From a bacterium (GTDB lineage: Bacteria > Krumholzibacteriota > Krumholzibacteriia > LZORAL124-64-63), in contig JAGRNP010000007.1 of the NCBI GenBank assembly GCA_020440705.1, forward strand, positions 1 to 63,430: DNA of 63,430 bases, given 5' to 3'. The notes under the pieces are model-generated. The model had not been told where the DNA came from. It did no database searches and was given only the letters and a program-made list of their open reading frames with translations. This document shows positions 52,772 through 62,570 of this stretch, one piece after another. The position numbers and the translations under genes are program-made. The first letter of the stretch is position 1; each line of letters starts with the position of its first letter.

Positions 52772-55326
52772 CACAGGTCGTCCCTCGTCAGTTGGGATGG
52801 TCCGGCCAGGCCGGCCCGCAGGGCGGGCGCCACGGCGGCGGCCAGGGTGGCCAGCATCACCACCGCCGCCTGCTCGAGCAGGGCGGTCGCCGGCCAGTCG
52901 GGCCGGATCGTCCAGCCGAACCACTGGCGGTTGACCACCAGGATGAGCAGCGCCGCGAGACCGACGCCGCCGCCGAGTCCCATGACCAGGCCGAGGGCGC
53001 CCATGGCCGCGCCTTCGCCCATGAAGAGGCCGAAGATCTGGCGGCGGGTGGCGCCCAGGGTGCGCAGCAGGGCCAGTTCGCCCGTGCGCTGGCGCGACTG
53101 CACGAGCAGGGTGAGCGACACGCCGCACACGGCGGTCAGCAGGGCCAGGCTCTGCAGGGTGCGCGTGACGGCGAAGGTCTGGTCGAAGATGCCCATGACC
53201 TCGGTGCGCAGGTCGCGGTTCGAACGGAACACGAGCGGGCGTCCCCGGTGGGCGGCCTTGAGGTCGGCCACCACCGCCTCGACGTCCGCGCCCGGGGCCA
53301 GGAAGAGGGCGGCGTTGTTGGTGGGGCCGTCGCCGAAGTGGCGGACCAGGGCGTCCATGGTCAGGAAGGCCGTGCCGCCCTCGCTGGTGTAGTCGTAGGC
53401 CACGCCGGCCACCGCGAGGGCCACCGGGCCGCGGGGCCCGGCCAGGCGCAGGGTGTCGCCGGTGGCGAGTCCGGCCTTGCGGGCCAGGGGTTCGCCGATG
53501 AGCACGCGGCCGGCGTCGAGGCGGGCGGCGACCGTGTCCGCGTCGCCGGACAGCAGCGGCAGCCGCGTCGCCAGTTCGGTGCCCGGCAGGCCCGCGGTGC
53601 GGATGCCGCTGAGCCAGATGCGGTGCCGGCCGTCGGCGGTGCCCACCTGCAGGCGGCGCTGCTCCTCGACGGCGGCCACGTCTGGCCGGGCGCCGAGGGC
53701 GTCGATGAGAGGGCGATCCAGGAAGGCCTCGCTGCCCGCGCGCACCCACGACTCGGTGGTCACGTACACGTCGGCGCGGATCGTCACGTCGAGCCAGGTG
53801 GCCAGCGTCGCGCGGAAGCTGCCCACCAGCAGGGTGATGCCCACCAGCATGCTCACGGTGACGGCCAGGGCGGCCACGGCCAGGCTCGTGGTCTGCAGAC
53901 GGGCCACCAGGTTGCGCAGGCTGAGCACGGGCCCCATGCCCCGGGGGCGGGCCAGGCGGCCGGCGGCGCGCACCACCGCGGGCACGAGCAGGGGCAGGGC
54001 CACCATCATCAGGGCGCCGTACACGAAGCCGCCCCAGCGCGTGGCCTCGCCGGCGCCCAGGAACCAGGCCGTGGCGGCGGCGGCGAGCAGGCCGGCGGCG
54101 AGTCCGAGGCGGCCGGCGAGGCGGCCGGTGTCCTCGTGCAGCGAGACCGGGGCCAGCAGGCGCAGCGTGTCGCGGCGCGACATCTCCCACGCGGGATAGG
54201 CGGCGCCGGCCATGGCGCCGAGCACACCGACGGCCGCGCCGAGAATGACCACGCCGGGAGGCAGGGCCAGCTTGTCGATGCCTTCGAGCACGTAGATGCT
54301 CGTCAAGGTGGCGCTGACCGTGTCCAGGTTGCGCAGGGCCACGAGGTAACCCAGGGGCACGCCGCCCAGCACCCCGAGCAGCCCCAGCGCGCCGGTCTCC
54401 AGCACGATCAGGCGGAAGGTGGCCGACGGATCGGCGCCGAGGCAGCGCAGCAGGCCGTACTCGCGGCGGCGGCGGGCGAGGGACGCCTGGACGCTGGTCA
54501 GCACCAGGAAGAGGCCCACGAAGACGCTGATCAGGCTGAGGGCCGTCAGGTTCAGGCGGAAGGCGCGCAGCAGGCCGGCGGCGTCCTGGCCGCGCTGCTC
54601 GGGTGTCAGCACGCGCACGCCGGGGCCGAGGCGTTCCTGCAGGCGCGGCGCCACGGCGAGGGCGTCGGCGCCGGCGCGCAGCTGGATGTCGATCTGGTGG
54701 ATCAGGCCGGGTCGGGCGAGCAGATCCTGCGTGCCGCCGATGTCCATCACCGCGAGGCTGCGGGGGGCGAGAGGCTCGAAGCGCTGGAAATCGACGAGGG
54801 CGCCCACCACCAGCCCGGCGGTGCGGCTGCCGCTGCTCACCCGCAGGGTGTCGCCCACCGCCCAGCCGTGCCGGCGGGCCATGTCGGGCGTGACGGCGAC
54901 CCACGCGGGCCGCCGCAGGATCGCCAGGGGATCGCGCCCGGCCGTCGTGTCGTCCGCGCCGGCGGAAAAGGGGAAGCGGACGGGGGCCAGGATGTCGGCG
55001 CCGACCACGTCCAGCAGCACGGCCGGGTCGTCGACCAGGGCCACGTCCACCCGGCACAGGGGCCACGCCGCCTGCACGTCCGGGTCGGCGAGCACCGGCG
55101 CGAGCAGGCTCTCGGCGAAGGCGGGCACCGTGCCCACCACCGACAGGTCGGCCTGGCCGCTGACCGCGCGCACCGAGCCGTTGAAGGCCTGCAACGCACC
55201 GCGGTTCAGGGTCTGGATGGCGACCACCGACGCCACGCCGAGGGCCACACCGAAGACCGTCAGCAGGAAGAGCGTGCGCGACTCGCGCACCTGCCGCTGC
55301 ACCGAACGCCAGACGAAGCGGATCAC
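52771..55326 (-). CDS. FtsX-like ABC transporter permease
   Basis: An 851-residue inner-membrane permease with about ten membrane helices and two FtsX domains (around residues 260-380 and 720-845), plus large MacB-like periplasmic domains (about 40-245 and 500-700). The N-terminal helix is RTLFLLTVFGVALGVASVVA. GTG start overlaps the ATPase stop (GTGA). With the ATPase and the AttH-like protein it forms a lipid or lipoprotein export-type system. Confidence 0.9.
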   Translation of the reverse strand: MIRFVWRSVQRQVRESRTLFLLTVFGVALGVASVVAIQTLNRGALQAFNGSVRAVSGQADLSVVGTVPAFAESLLAPVLADPDVQAAWPLCRVDVALVDDPAVLLDVVGADILAPVRFPFSAGADDTTAGRDPLAILRRPAWVAVTPDMARRHGWAVGDTLRVSSGSRTAGLVVGALVDFQRFEPLAPRSLAVMDIGGTQDLLARPGLIHQIDIQLRAGADALAVAPRLQERLGPGVRVLTPEQRGQDAAGLLRAFRLNLTALSLISVFVGLFLVLTSVQASLARRRREYGLLRCLGADPSATFRLIVLETGALGLLGVLGGVPLGYLVALRNLDTVSATLTSIYVLEGIDKLALPPGVVILGAAVGVLGAMAGAAYPAWEMSRRDTLRLLAPVSLHEDTGRLAGRLGLAAGLLAAAATAWFLGAGEATRWGGFVYGALMMVALPLLVPAVVRAAGRLARPRGMGPVLSLRNLVARLQTTSLAVAALAVTVSMLVGITLLVGSFRATLATWLDVTIRADVYVTTESWVRAGSEAFLDRPLIDALGARPDVAAVEEQRRLQVGTADGRHRIWLSGIRTAGLPGTELATRLPLLSGDADTVAARLDAGRVLIGEPLARKAGLATGDTLRLAGPRGPVALAVAGVAYDYTSEGGTAFLTMDALVRHFGDGPTNNAALFLAPGADVEAVVADLKAAHRGRPLVFRSNRDLRTEVMGIFDQTFAVTRTLQSLALLTAVCGVSLTLLVQSRQRTGELALLRTLGATRRQIFGLFMGEGAAMGALGLVMGLGGGVGLAALLILVVNRQWFGWTIRPDWPATALLEQAAVVMLATLAAAVAPALRAGLAGPSQLTRDDL

Positions 55327-56021
55327 GGCCCGGCGTTCCCGGCGCGGGCCAGACGGCCGTCGTGCAGGCGCCACACCTCGTCGGCGCCGGCCGCCAGCTC
55401 GGTGCTGTGGGTCACGTAGAGCAGGGTGCCGCCCTCGTCGCGCACCAGTTCGTGCAGCAGGGCCATGACCTCGCGGCCGCTCGCCTCGTCGAGGCTGCCG
55501 GTGGGCTCGTCGGCCAGGACCAGGCCCGGCCGACGCAGCAGGGCGCGGCACAGGGCCACCCGCTGCTGTTCGCCGCCGCTCAGGCGCGAGACCGGATCGT
55601 CGTGGCGCGCGCCGAGCCCGACCCGCTCGAGCAGGTCGCGGGCGCGGTCCTGCACGGCGCGGCCGCCCTCGCCGCCCACCCAGGCGGGCAGGGCCACGTT
55701 CTCGCCCACCGACAGGTGGGGCAGCAGGTGGAAGAACTGGAACACGAGGCCCACGTGGCGGCCGCGCACCCGGGTGCGTTCGCTCTCGCCGCAACCGGTC
55801 AGGTCGGTGCCGAAGAGGGTGATGCGGCCGGCGGTGGGCGTGGACACCCCCGCCGCCAGGTGCAGCAGCGTCGACTTGCCGCTGCCGCTGCGCCCGACCA
55901 GCGCCACCGAGCGGCCCGCGGGCAGGTCGAACGAGACGTCGCGCAGCACGGTGCGCGGCCCCGCCTCGCCGGCGGGGAACGCCATCGTCACCTCGTCGAA
56001 GCGGAGCACCGGCGCCGCCAT
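55323..56021 (-). CDS. ABC transporter ATP-binding protein
   Basis: A 232-residue ATPase of the LolD/MacB type: Walker A GRSGSGKST, Q-loop FQFFHLLPHL, signature LSGGEQQRVA, Walker B LVLADEPTGSLD and switch VTHS. It powers the FtsX permease encoded next. Its ATG is only two bases from the stop of the DUF523 gene, so the four genes form one operon. Confidence 0.95.
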   Translation of the reverse strand: MAAPVLRFDEVTMAFPAGEAGPRTVLRDVSFDLPAGRSVALVGRSGSGKSTLLHLAAGVSTPTAGRITLFGTDLTGCGESERTRVRGRHVGLVFQFFHLLPHLSVGENVALPAWVGGEGGRAVQDRARDLLERVGLGARHDDPVSRLSGGEQQRVALCRALLRRPGLVLADEPTGSLDEASGREVMALLHELVRDEGGTLLYVTHSTELAAGADEVWRLHDGRLARAGNAGP

Positions 56022-56023
56022 GA

Positions 56024-57007
56024 TCAGACGTGGTTGCGCAGCATCAGCTCGCGCGGGTGGGGGTTCAGGTAGGTCTGGCGGTTCACGTAGGGCACGTCGT
56101 GCAGTTCGATGTAGTGCTTCACCAGGGTCATCGGCACGATGAGCGGCACCAGTCCGGCGCGGTAGTCCTCGACGACGGCCAGCACCCGGTGCTGCTCGGC
56201 GTTGGACACGTGCTCGCGCAGGTAGCCCGTGATGTGCTGCAGGGTGTTGACGTGGCGCTTGACCGTGGCCATGCGCGCCAGGGCCGCCATGAACCCGGCC
56301 ATGTAGGCGTCGCGGAACTCGGCGCGGTCGTGCTGCTTCACGGCGGCTACGAGCTGGCCGAGCCGCTTCAGGGCGGCCGGATCGTGGGCCATCAGCAGGT
56401 ACTTCTCGGCGGCGTGGAAGTCGACCACTTGGCCACGGGTCCAGCGCCCGGCGAAGAGGGTGCGCAGCCGGTGCAGGGCGAAGACGCGCTCGATGAAGTT
56501 CTCGCGCAGGCCCGGGTCGGTCAGGCGGCCCTCCTCCTCGATGGGCACCAGCGGGTGGCGCGCGGCGAAGGCGGCGGCGAAGAGCCCGCGGCCCTGCCGG
56601 ATGGGCATGCCCTGGTCCCGGTACACCTTCACGCGGAAGGCGCCGCAGCTGGGGGAGTTCTTCTTGAAGATGAAGCCGCAGAGGTCGTCGCCGGCGAGCT
56701 GCCGCGCGCGACCGGCGGCCCAGCGGTTCATGCGATCGGTCCAGTCGGCGCCCGAGCCGGGGGCGACCATGCGCGGCGCCTCCGGATCGCCGGCCAGGCG
56801 CACCGTCTCGCGCGGCGTGCCCATGCCGATCTCCGCCTCGGGGCACACGCGCACCAGGTCGAAGTGCTCGCCGAGGGTGCCGACCACGTAGCGGTCGCGG
56901 GCGTGGCCGCCGTCGTAGCGGACCTCGTCGCCCAGCAGGCAGGCGCTCACGCCGACCCGGATCTCCGGGCGCGGCGACGACGGACGGGGGGTGTCGGACG
57001 GGCTCAT
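56024..57007 (-). CDS. DUF523-DUF1722 protein
   Basis: A 327-residue cytosolic protein with an N-terminal DUF523 domain (VGVSACLLGDEVRYDGGHARD, VCPEAEIGMGTPR, FKKNSPSCG) and a C-terminal DUF1722/YbgA domain (FHAAEKYLLMAHDPAALKRLG, TVKRHVNTLQHITGYL). In E. coli ybgA sits before the photolyase gene. DUF523 has conserved cysteines that could bind metal or be redox active. GAGGAG before ATG. Confidence 0.9.
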   Translation of the reverse strand: MSPSDTPRPSSPRPEIRVGVSACLLGDEVRYDGGHARDRYVVGTLGEHFDLVRVCPEAEIGMGTPRETVRLAGDPEAPRMVAPGSGADWTDRMNRWAAGRARQLAGDDLCGFIFKKNSPSCGAFRVKVYRDQGMPIRQGRGLFAAAFAARHPLVPIEEEGRLTDPGLRENFIERVFALHRLRTLFAGRWTRGQVVDFHAAEKYLLMAHDPAALKRLGQLVAAVKQHDRAEFRDAYMAGFMAALARMATVKRHVNTLQHITGYLREHVSNAEQHRVLAVVEDYRAGLVPLIVPMTLVKHYIELHDVPYVNRQTYLNPHPRELMLRNHV

Positions 57008-57118
57008 GGCCGCTCCTCGCGGGCGATTTCCGGGGGTGGTGTCGGGTGGTGGGACCCTCGTGCCCCGGCCCGCACGGGCGGGCCGGGAAAAGCAGCGGGG
57101 ATCCCCCATAAGGTCGGG

Positions 57119-57147
57119 TTGCCGACCGGATTCCGCTACCGTAAATT
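57119..57147 (+). promoter_or_regulatory. Promoter for the TonB-dependent receptor gene
   Basis: TTG at 57119-57121, 20 bases, TAAATTG at 57142-57148, about 37 bases before the ATG; the same geometry as the promoter at 26048. Confidence 0.55.
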
Positions 57148-57183
57148 GTCGGTCCACCCCCCCTGAAAACACGAAGGAAGCGG

Positions 57184-59457
57184 ATGCGAGCGCGACGCGA
57201 CACGGCGGCCCGTCTGGGCCTCATCCTGGGACTGCTCCTGGCGGCGGGCGGGACGGCAATGGCCGCCGGGCTGGCCGGCCGGGTGACCGACGCCGAGACG
57301 GGCCTGCCCCTGGCCGGGGTCGAGGTGACCCTCTCCGGCGCGACGCCGCGGCCCGCCGGAGTGCCGGACCTGCGGCGCACCGACTCCGCGGGCCGCTTCG
57401 CCTGGCCGGACCTGCCCCCGGCCGCCTGGACCTTCGCCGCGGCCACGCCCGGCTACGAGACCGTGACCCTGGCGGTCGACCTGCCGCCGGAGGGCCTGGC
57501 CGACCTCGTCATCGCCCTGCCCCTGCAGGCCTTCGAGCTCGAGGGCCTCGTGGTCGTCGGCGGCACCGCCGACATCGAGGGCGACCTGCAGACCGGCTAC
57601 GTGAACCTCGACCGGCAGACCCTGTCCGAGGTGCCCGGCATCATCGAGGACGACCCGGTGCGCGCCCTGCAGTTCCTGCCCGGCGTGCAGTCCGCGTCCG
57701 ACATCTCGAGCGGCCTGTACATCCGCGGCGGCGGGCCCGACCAGACGCTCATCCTCATGGACGGCGTCACGGTGTACAACCCGACCCACGCCTTCGGCTT
57801 CTTCTCGACCTTCAACAACGACGCCGTGGCGGACGTGAGCCTGTACAAGGGGGCCTACCCGGCGGAGTACGGCGGCCGCCTCGGCGCCGTCGTCGACGTG
57901 GACATGGTCGAGGACACCAGCCCCGAAACGTCCGGCCGGGTGGGGCTGAGCCTGATCTCCGGCCGCCTCTTCCTGCAGGGCCGGGCGGGGCCCGACCAGT
58001 GGTACCTGGCCGGCCGGCGCAGCTTCCTCGAGCCGCTCCTGAAGGCCATCGACACGCCCGAGGATCCGATCCCCTCGTGGTATTTCTACGACGCCAACGC
58101 CGGCTACACGACCACCCGCGGCGGCGGCGTCACCCACCTGGGCTTCTACCACGGCCGCGACCAGGTCGACGTGCAGGCCGACGTCGACACGGGCATCGAC
58201 CTGGGCTGGGGCAACACCGTGGCCCTGCTGCGGCACGAGCGCTTCCTGACCGACGACCTCGAGGGCCGGGTCACCCTCTCGCACAGCCGCTACGGCAGCG
58301 ACACCGACGCCGAGATCCTGGCCACGACCTTCCGCATCGACAACCGCGTCGAGGACACGACCCTGGCCGCCAGGCTCGATTGGCGCGCCAGCGACGCCCA
58401 CCGCCTGGTCGGCGGCCTCGGCCATTCGTGGTACGACTTCCGCTACCGGCAGGTCTTCGCCGAGGAGACGGGCATCGACTACCGCTCGCGCCCGGGCGAG
58501 CTGGCCGCCTTCGCCGAGGATCGCTGGTTCGTCGACGACCGCAGCACCGTCCGCACCGGCCTGCGCTACCGCCGCCTCAGCGACGGCGATCGGCAGCTGT
58601 GGGAGCCCCGCTTCTCGGCCAGCCGGCAGGTGCGCGACGACCTGCGCCTGAAGCTCGGCGGCGGTCTCTACCACCAGCAGCTGCAGCTCGTCTCCACCGA
58701 AGGCTTCTCGTCGGGCGACTTCTACGTGCCCATCGACGAGACGGCCGCACCGGGCCGCAGCCTCCAGGTGGTGCTGGGCGCCGACTGGGACGCCGACCCG
58801 CGCACCCGCGTGAGCCTCGAGGCCTACAACACCGACCTCGACGAGCTCGTGGTGCTCGACAACAACGTGCCGGTCGACCAGAACAGCTTCGCCGCCGACG
58901 ACCTCTTCGTCACCGGCGGCAAGGGCTACGCCCGGGGCGTCGAGCTCTTCGTGCGGCACGCGCGCGAGAACTGGACCGGCTGGGTGGGCTACACCCTGGG
59001 CTGGACCGAACGCAACTTCGCCGAGATCAACGGGGGGGCCGACTTCGTGCCCAAGTACGACCGCCGCCACGACCTGAACCTGCTGCTCACGCGGCAGACC
59101 GGGTCCTGGAAGATCAGCGCCGCGTTCCGCTACGCCACGGGGCAGGCCTTCACGCCGGCCGCGGCCCGCTACCAGATCCAGGACCCCGCCACCGGCGAGG
59201 TGGAGGACACGGGCCAGATCCTCTCCGGCGCCCGCAACAGCGGTCGCCTGCTGCCCTATCACCGGCTCGACCTCAGCGCGCGGCGGCCCATCCGGCTCTT
59301 CGGCCTCGACGGCGAGTTCGTGGCCCAGGTCTTCAACGTGTACAACCGGCGCAACGAGTGGTTCGTCCAGTACGACACCGAGAACGACGTGACCGAGGCC
59401 ACCGTCGTCAAGATGCTGCCGCTGATTCCCAGCGTGGGGGTGAACCTTGATTTCTAG
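57184..59457 (+). CDS. TonB-dependent receptor with carboxypeptidase-regulatory-like domain
   Basis: A 757-residue outer-membrane receptor. Signal peptide (ARLGLILGLLLAAGGTAMAA), CarboxypepD_reg-like domain (GLAGRVTDAETGLPLAGVEVTL, residues 30-118), plug (VRALQFLPGVQSASDISSGLYIRGGGPDQTLILMDGV, 140-250), and a C-terminal barrel ending in Phe (SVGVNLDF). This SusC/TonB-CarbReg layout is typical of FCB bacteria. It overlaps the DUF4249 lipoprotein gene by 11 bases. Substrate unknown. Confidence 0.92.
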   Translation: MRARRDTAARLGLILGLLLAAGGTAMAAGLAGRVTDAETGLPLAGVEVTLSGATPRPAGVPDLRRTDSAGRFAWPDLPPAAWTFAAATPGYETVTLAVDLPPEGLADLVIALPLQAFELEGLVVVGGTADIEGDLQTGYVNLDRQTLSEVPGIIEDDPVRALQFLPGVQSASDISSGLYIRGGGPDQTLILMDGVTVYNPTHAFGFFSTFNNDAVADVSLYKGAYPAEYGGRLGAVVDVDMVEDTSPETSGRVGLSLISGRLFLQGRAGPDQWYLAGRRSFLEPLLKAIDTPEDPIPSWYFYDANAGYTTTRGGGVTHLGFYHGRDQVDVQADVDTGIDLGWGNTVALLRHERFLTDDLEGRVTLSHSRYGSDTDAEILATTFRIDNRVEDTTLAARLDWRASDAHRLVGGLGHSWYDFRYRQVFAEETGIDYRSRPGELAAFAEDRWFVDDRSTVRTGLRYRRLSDGDRQLWEPRFSASRQVRDDLRLKLGGGLYHQQLQLVSTEGFSSGDFYVPIDETAAPGRSLQVVLGADWDADPRTRVSLEAYNTDLDELVVLDNNVPVDQNSFAADDLFVTGGKGYARGVELFVRHARENWTGWVGYTLGWTERNFAEINGGADFVPKYDRRHDLNLLLTRQTGSWKISAAFRYATGQAFTPAAARYQIQDPATGEVEDTGQILSGARNSGRLLPYHRLDLSARRPIRLFGLDGEFVAQVFNVYNRRNEWFVQYDTENDVTEATVVKMLPLIPSVGVNLDF

Positions 59458-60415
59458 ACTGCTGCACACCGTGGTTCTGCTGGCCGCGGCGGTCGCCGGG
59501 CTGGCCGGCTGCGACGCCGAGCGCGACGAGGCGACCCTGTTCGCGCCCGAGTCGGTGGGGGTGCTCGTCGTCGACGGGACGCTCATCGTGGGCGAGGGGC
59601 TGCCGGTGATCCGGCTGTCCCGGACGCAGGCGCCGGACGCGGTCTACGACCCCGCCGTGGCGGCGGTGCGCGACGCGACCATGGAGGTCGCGCGGCTCTT
59701 CGCGGACGGCTCCGTGGCCCGGACCTTCACCTACGCCTTCTTCGAGAACGAGCGGGCCTGGTACGGCACCGGCGACCCGGAGCTCGTGCTGCCCCGCACC
59801 ACCTACACCGTCACGGTGACCACGCCGCAGGGCGAGACCCTCACCGCCCGCACCACGACGCCCGACCGCTTCACCATCGACCGCTGGGTCCTGCTCGACG
59901 CCACGGGCACCGTCGAGCGGCGGCAGCTGCAGGACATCGATGACCTCGGCGAGGCCGTCTACGACCATCCGGACAACCAGCTCGACTACGCCGACGGCCT
60001 GCTCGACGCCTACTTCACCGCCGCGGCCGCCGACGTGGGCGCCTTCGGCTTCCAGGTCGGCATCTTCAGCCTCGACCCCGACGCGGGCTTCGTCATCGAT
60101 CCGCCCTTCTTCGAGCCCGAGGACTTCGAGGACCTGCCCCGCACCGGTTCGTCGCCCATCTTCGAGGGCACCGAGGGCTTCGTGCGCCTGCCCTGGTTCG
60201 CCGTCTACTACGACGGCCGCCACCTGGTGAAGACGTACGCCGTCGATCGCAACTGGTACGACCTCGTGCGCACCACGCCCGAGGGCGGCGGCCTCTTCGG
60301 CGGCAACCTGGGCGAGGGCCAGGACCCGCCCACCTTCCACGTGACGGGCGGCATCGGGCTGTTCGGTTCGGCGTCGGTGGACGAGAACGGATTCCGCATC
60401 AACCCGGTGGAGTGA
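59447..60415 (+). CDS. DUF4249 lipoprotein partner of the TonB-dependent receptor
   Basis: A 322-residue lipoprotein read from TTG at 59447, overlapping the receptor gene by 11 bases. Lipobox AGLAGC at residue ~22; then a DUF4249-type sequence (VVDGTLIVGEGLPVIRLSRTQ, YTVTVTTPQGETLTARTTTPD). DUF4249 genes usually follow TonB receptors carrying CarboxypepD_reg domains and may act like SusD partners. Function not proven. Confidence 0.85.
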   Translation: MISRLLHTVVLLAAAVAGLAGCDAERDEATLFAPESVGVLVVDGTLIVGEGLPVIRLSRTQAPDAVYDPAVAAVRDATMEVARLFADGSVARTFTYAFFENERAWYGTGDPELVLPRTTYTVTVTTPQGETLTARTTTPDRFTIDRWVLLDATGTVERRQLQDIDDLGEAVYDHPDNQLDYADGLLDAYFTAAAADVGAFGFQVGIFSLDPDAGFVIDPPFFEPEDFEDLPRTGSSPIFEGTEGFVRLPWFAVYYDGRHLVKTYAVDRNWYDLVRTTPEGGGLFGGNLGEGQDPPTFHVTGGIGLFGSASVDENGFRINPVE

Positions 60416-60430
60416 TCGGCGGCGGTGGGG

Positions 60431-60436
60431 TAGAAT
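60431..60436 (+). promoter_or_regulatory. Possible -10 box before the C1 peptidase gene
   Basis: TAGAAT 45 bases before the ATG; no convincing -35 at 16-18 bases. Confidence 0.3.
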
Positions 60437-60480
60437 GGCGGCCGTCCCCGAACCGTCCTGGCCCCAACCGGAGAGTTCCC

Positions 60481-61740
60481 ATGCGCCCGATCGTGCTGCT
60501 CACCCTGCTCGCGAGCCTGCTCGTCGCGTCCCTCGCCCCGGCCGCCGACCCCGTCTACCGGGAAAAGAACAAGTATCCCGTCCTCGACGAGATGAAGGCC
60601 GCCCGCGAGGCGCGCCACGCCGCGCGGGACTCGGTGCGCGCCGAGGTCGACGCGATCTACCGGGCGGACGCCGAGGCCCGCGACGAGGCCCGGCAGGCGC
60701 TGCGGGTCGACTGGTCGGGCATCGAGGCGCCCGAGAGCCCGGCCGAGTTCACGCAGGTGTGGCACACGCCGCCGGTGCCGCAGTACTACACGGGCACCTG
60801 CTGGGCCTTCTGTTCGACCAGCTTCCTCGAGAGCGAGAGCAAGCGCATCGCGGGCAACGAGATCAAGCTGTCGGAGATGTGGGTCGTCTACTGGGAGTAC
60901 GTGGAGAAGGCGCGCAGCTTCCTGCGCGAGTTCGGGCACACGCCGGTGGCCCAGGGCGGCCAGGACGTGGGCACCCTCGAGATCTGCCGCCAATACGGGA
61001 TCGTGCCCCGCGACGCCTATCCCGGCGTGCTCACCGCCGACGGCCGCTACGACCACACCGACCTCGAGCGCGAACTGAGCGGCTACCTGGACTGGGTCCT
61101 GGCGAGCGGCACCTGGGACGAGGAGCGGAACCTGGCCTACGTGCGGTCGATCCTGGACAAGCACATGGGCCCGCCGCCCGGCACCGTGGCCTGGGAGGGA
61201 CGCCAGTACACCCCGCGCGAGTTCCTCGTCGACGTGCTGCAGCTCGACCTGGACGCCTACCGCGGCGTCGTCTCGCGCCTGGACCGGCCCTTCAACGAGT
61301 CGGTGCTGCTGGACGTGGAGGACAATTGGCGCCGCGTCGACACCTACCTGAACCTGCCCCTGGACACGTTCTATGCGGTGATCAAGCGGTCGTTGGCCGA
61401 GGGCTACTCCGTCTCCATCGGCGGCGACAACTCCGAGCCCGGCATGGACGGCCTGCACGACAAGGCCATCGTGCCCGAATGGGACATTCCCGCGGCGGCC
61501 ATCGACCAGGGCGCCCGCGAGTTCCGCATCGTCAACGGCACCACCACCGACGACCACGGCGTGCACCTGGTGGGCACGGCCGAAGTGGGCGGCCGCGAGT
61601 GGTTCCTGGTCAAGGATTCCAACCGCAGCAGCCGCCTCGGCGAGCACAAGGGCTACTACTTCTGGGACGGCGACTACATCCGCCTGAAGATGCTCAGCTA
61701 CACCGTGCACCGGGACATGCTCGAGGGGTACGTGAAGTAG
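60481..61740 (+). CDS. Secreted C1 (papain/PepC-like) cysteine peptidase
   Basis: A 419-residue exported protease: signal peptide (IVLLTLLASLLVASLAPAAD), a charged pro-region-like helix (residues ~30-85) and a catalytic domain with Cys107 (GTCWAFCSTSF), His362 (DDHGVHLVGTA) and Asn381 (KDSNRSSR). It resembles bleomycin hydrolase/aminopeptidase C. ATG with GGAGAG upstream. Adjacent to lepB but with a separate leader. Confidence 0.9.
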   Translation: MRPIVLLTLLASLLVASLAPAADPVYREKNKYPVLDEMKAAREARHAARDSVRAEVDAIYRADAEARDEARQALRVDWSGIEAPESPAEFTQVWHTPPVPQYYTGTCWAFCSTSFLESESKRIAGNEIKLSEMWVVYWEYVEKARSFLREFGHTPVAQGGQDVGTLEICRQYGIVPRDAYPGVLTADGRYDHTDLERELSGYLDWVLASGTWDEERNLAYVRSILDKHMGPPPGTVAWEGRQYTPREFLVDVLQLDLDAYRGVVSRLDRPFNESVLLDVEDNWRRVDTYLNLPLDTFYAVIKRSLAEGYSVSIGGDNSEPGMDGLHDKAIVPEWDIPAAAIDQGAREFRIVNGTTTDDHGVHLVGTAEVGGREWFLVKDSNRSSRLGEHKGYYFWDGDYIRLKMLSYTVHRDMLEGYVK

Positions 61741-61807
61741 GGCGGGAACATTCGGGGGCCCGCGCGGGTAGGAGGCCCGTCCGCGTCCCGCACTCCGGAG
61801 GTGAACC

Positions 61808-62503
61808 GTGCAGAAACTCGCGAACGTGATGGCCTGGCTGCGGCGCCAGGGATTGATCGGCATGGCCGTGGTGGTCTTCCTGGCCCTCGGCTTCCGCTCC
61901 GCCATCGCCGACTGGAACGACGTCCCCACCGGCAGCATGAAGCCGACGATCCTCATCGGCGACCGCATCTTCGTCAACAAGGTGGCCTACGACCTCACGG
62001 TGCCCTTCACCTCGTGGCGCGTGGCCACCTGGGGCGCGCCGGCGCGGGGTGACATCGTGACCTGCTGGTCGCCGGCCGACGGGGCGCGGCTCGTCAAGCG
62101 CGTGGTGGGGGTGCCGGGCGACGTCATCGCCATGCAGGGCGGCCGACTCTCGGTGAACGGCGAGCCCCTGGCCTATGAACCCCTCGATGATCCGGCCCTG
62201 CCGGCGAGCCTCGGCGCCGAGGGCGCCGGCAAGACCTTCTTCCGCGAGCACCTGCCCGGGCATCCCCACGTCGTGGCCTACGACACGGCCCGGGCCAACG
62301 CCCGCGACTTCGGTCCGGTGACCGTGCCCGTCGGCCGCTACTTCATGATGGGCGACAACCGCGACCACAGCGCCGACTCCCGCTACTTCGGCTTCGTGGC
62401 GCGCGAGGACGTGCTGGGCCGCGTGCAGGGGCTGGTCTGGTCCCTCGACCTGGAGAACCACTGGCGTCCGCGCTGGTCGCGCTTCGGCGACCGGCTCATC
62501 TGA
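61808..62503 (+). CDS. lepB: Signal peptidase I
   Basis: A 231-residue S26 peptidase that cleaves signal peptides at the inner membrane. One membrane helix (LIGMAVVVFLALGF), catalytic Ser43 in PTGSMKPT and Lys97 in RLVKRVVGVPGD, and box E MGDNRDHSADSRYFG. GTG start after GGAGGTG. A terminator follows the stop. Confidence 0.95.
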   Translation: MQKLANVMAWLRRQGLIGMAVVVFLALGFRSAIADWNDVPTGSMKPTILIGDRIFVNKVAYDLTVPFTSWRVATWGAPARGDIVTCWSPADGARLVKRVVGVPGDVIAMQGGRLSVNGEPLAYEPLDDPALPASLGAEGAGKTFFREHLPGHPHVVAYDTARANARDFGPVTVPVGRYFMMGDNRDHSADSRYFGFVAREDVLGRVQGLVWSLDLENHWRPRWSRFGDRLI

Positions 62504-62532
62504 GCGGCGGCCCCCCGGCGATGCGACGAGCG

Positions 62533-62558
62533 AGACCCGGCCCTGCGGCCGGGTCTTT
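62533..62558 (+). terminator. Terminator after lepB
   Basis: AGACCCGGCC/GGCCGGGTCT, ten pairs, CTGC loop, then TT; 30 bases after the lepB stop. Confidence 0.8.
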
Positions 62559-62570
62559 CGCTGCGTCCGA

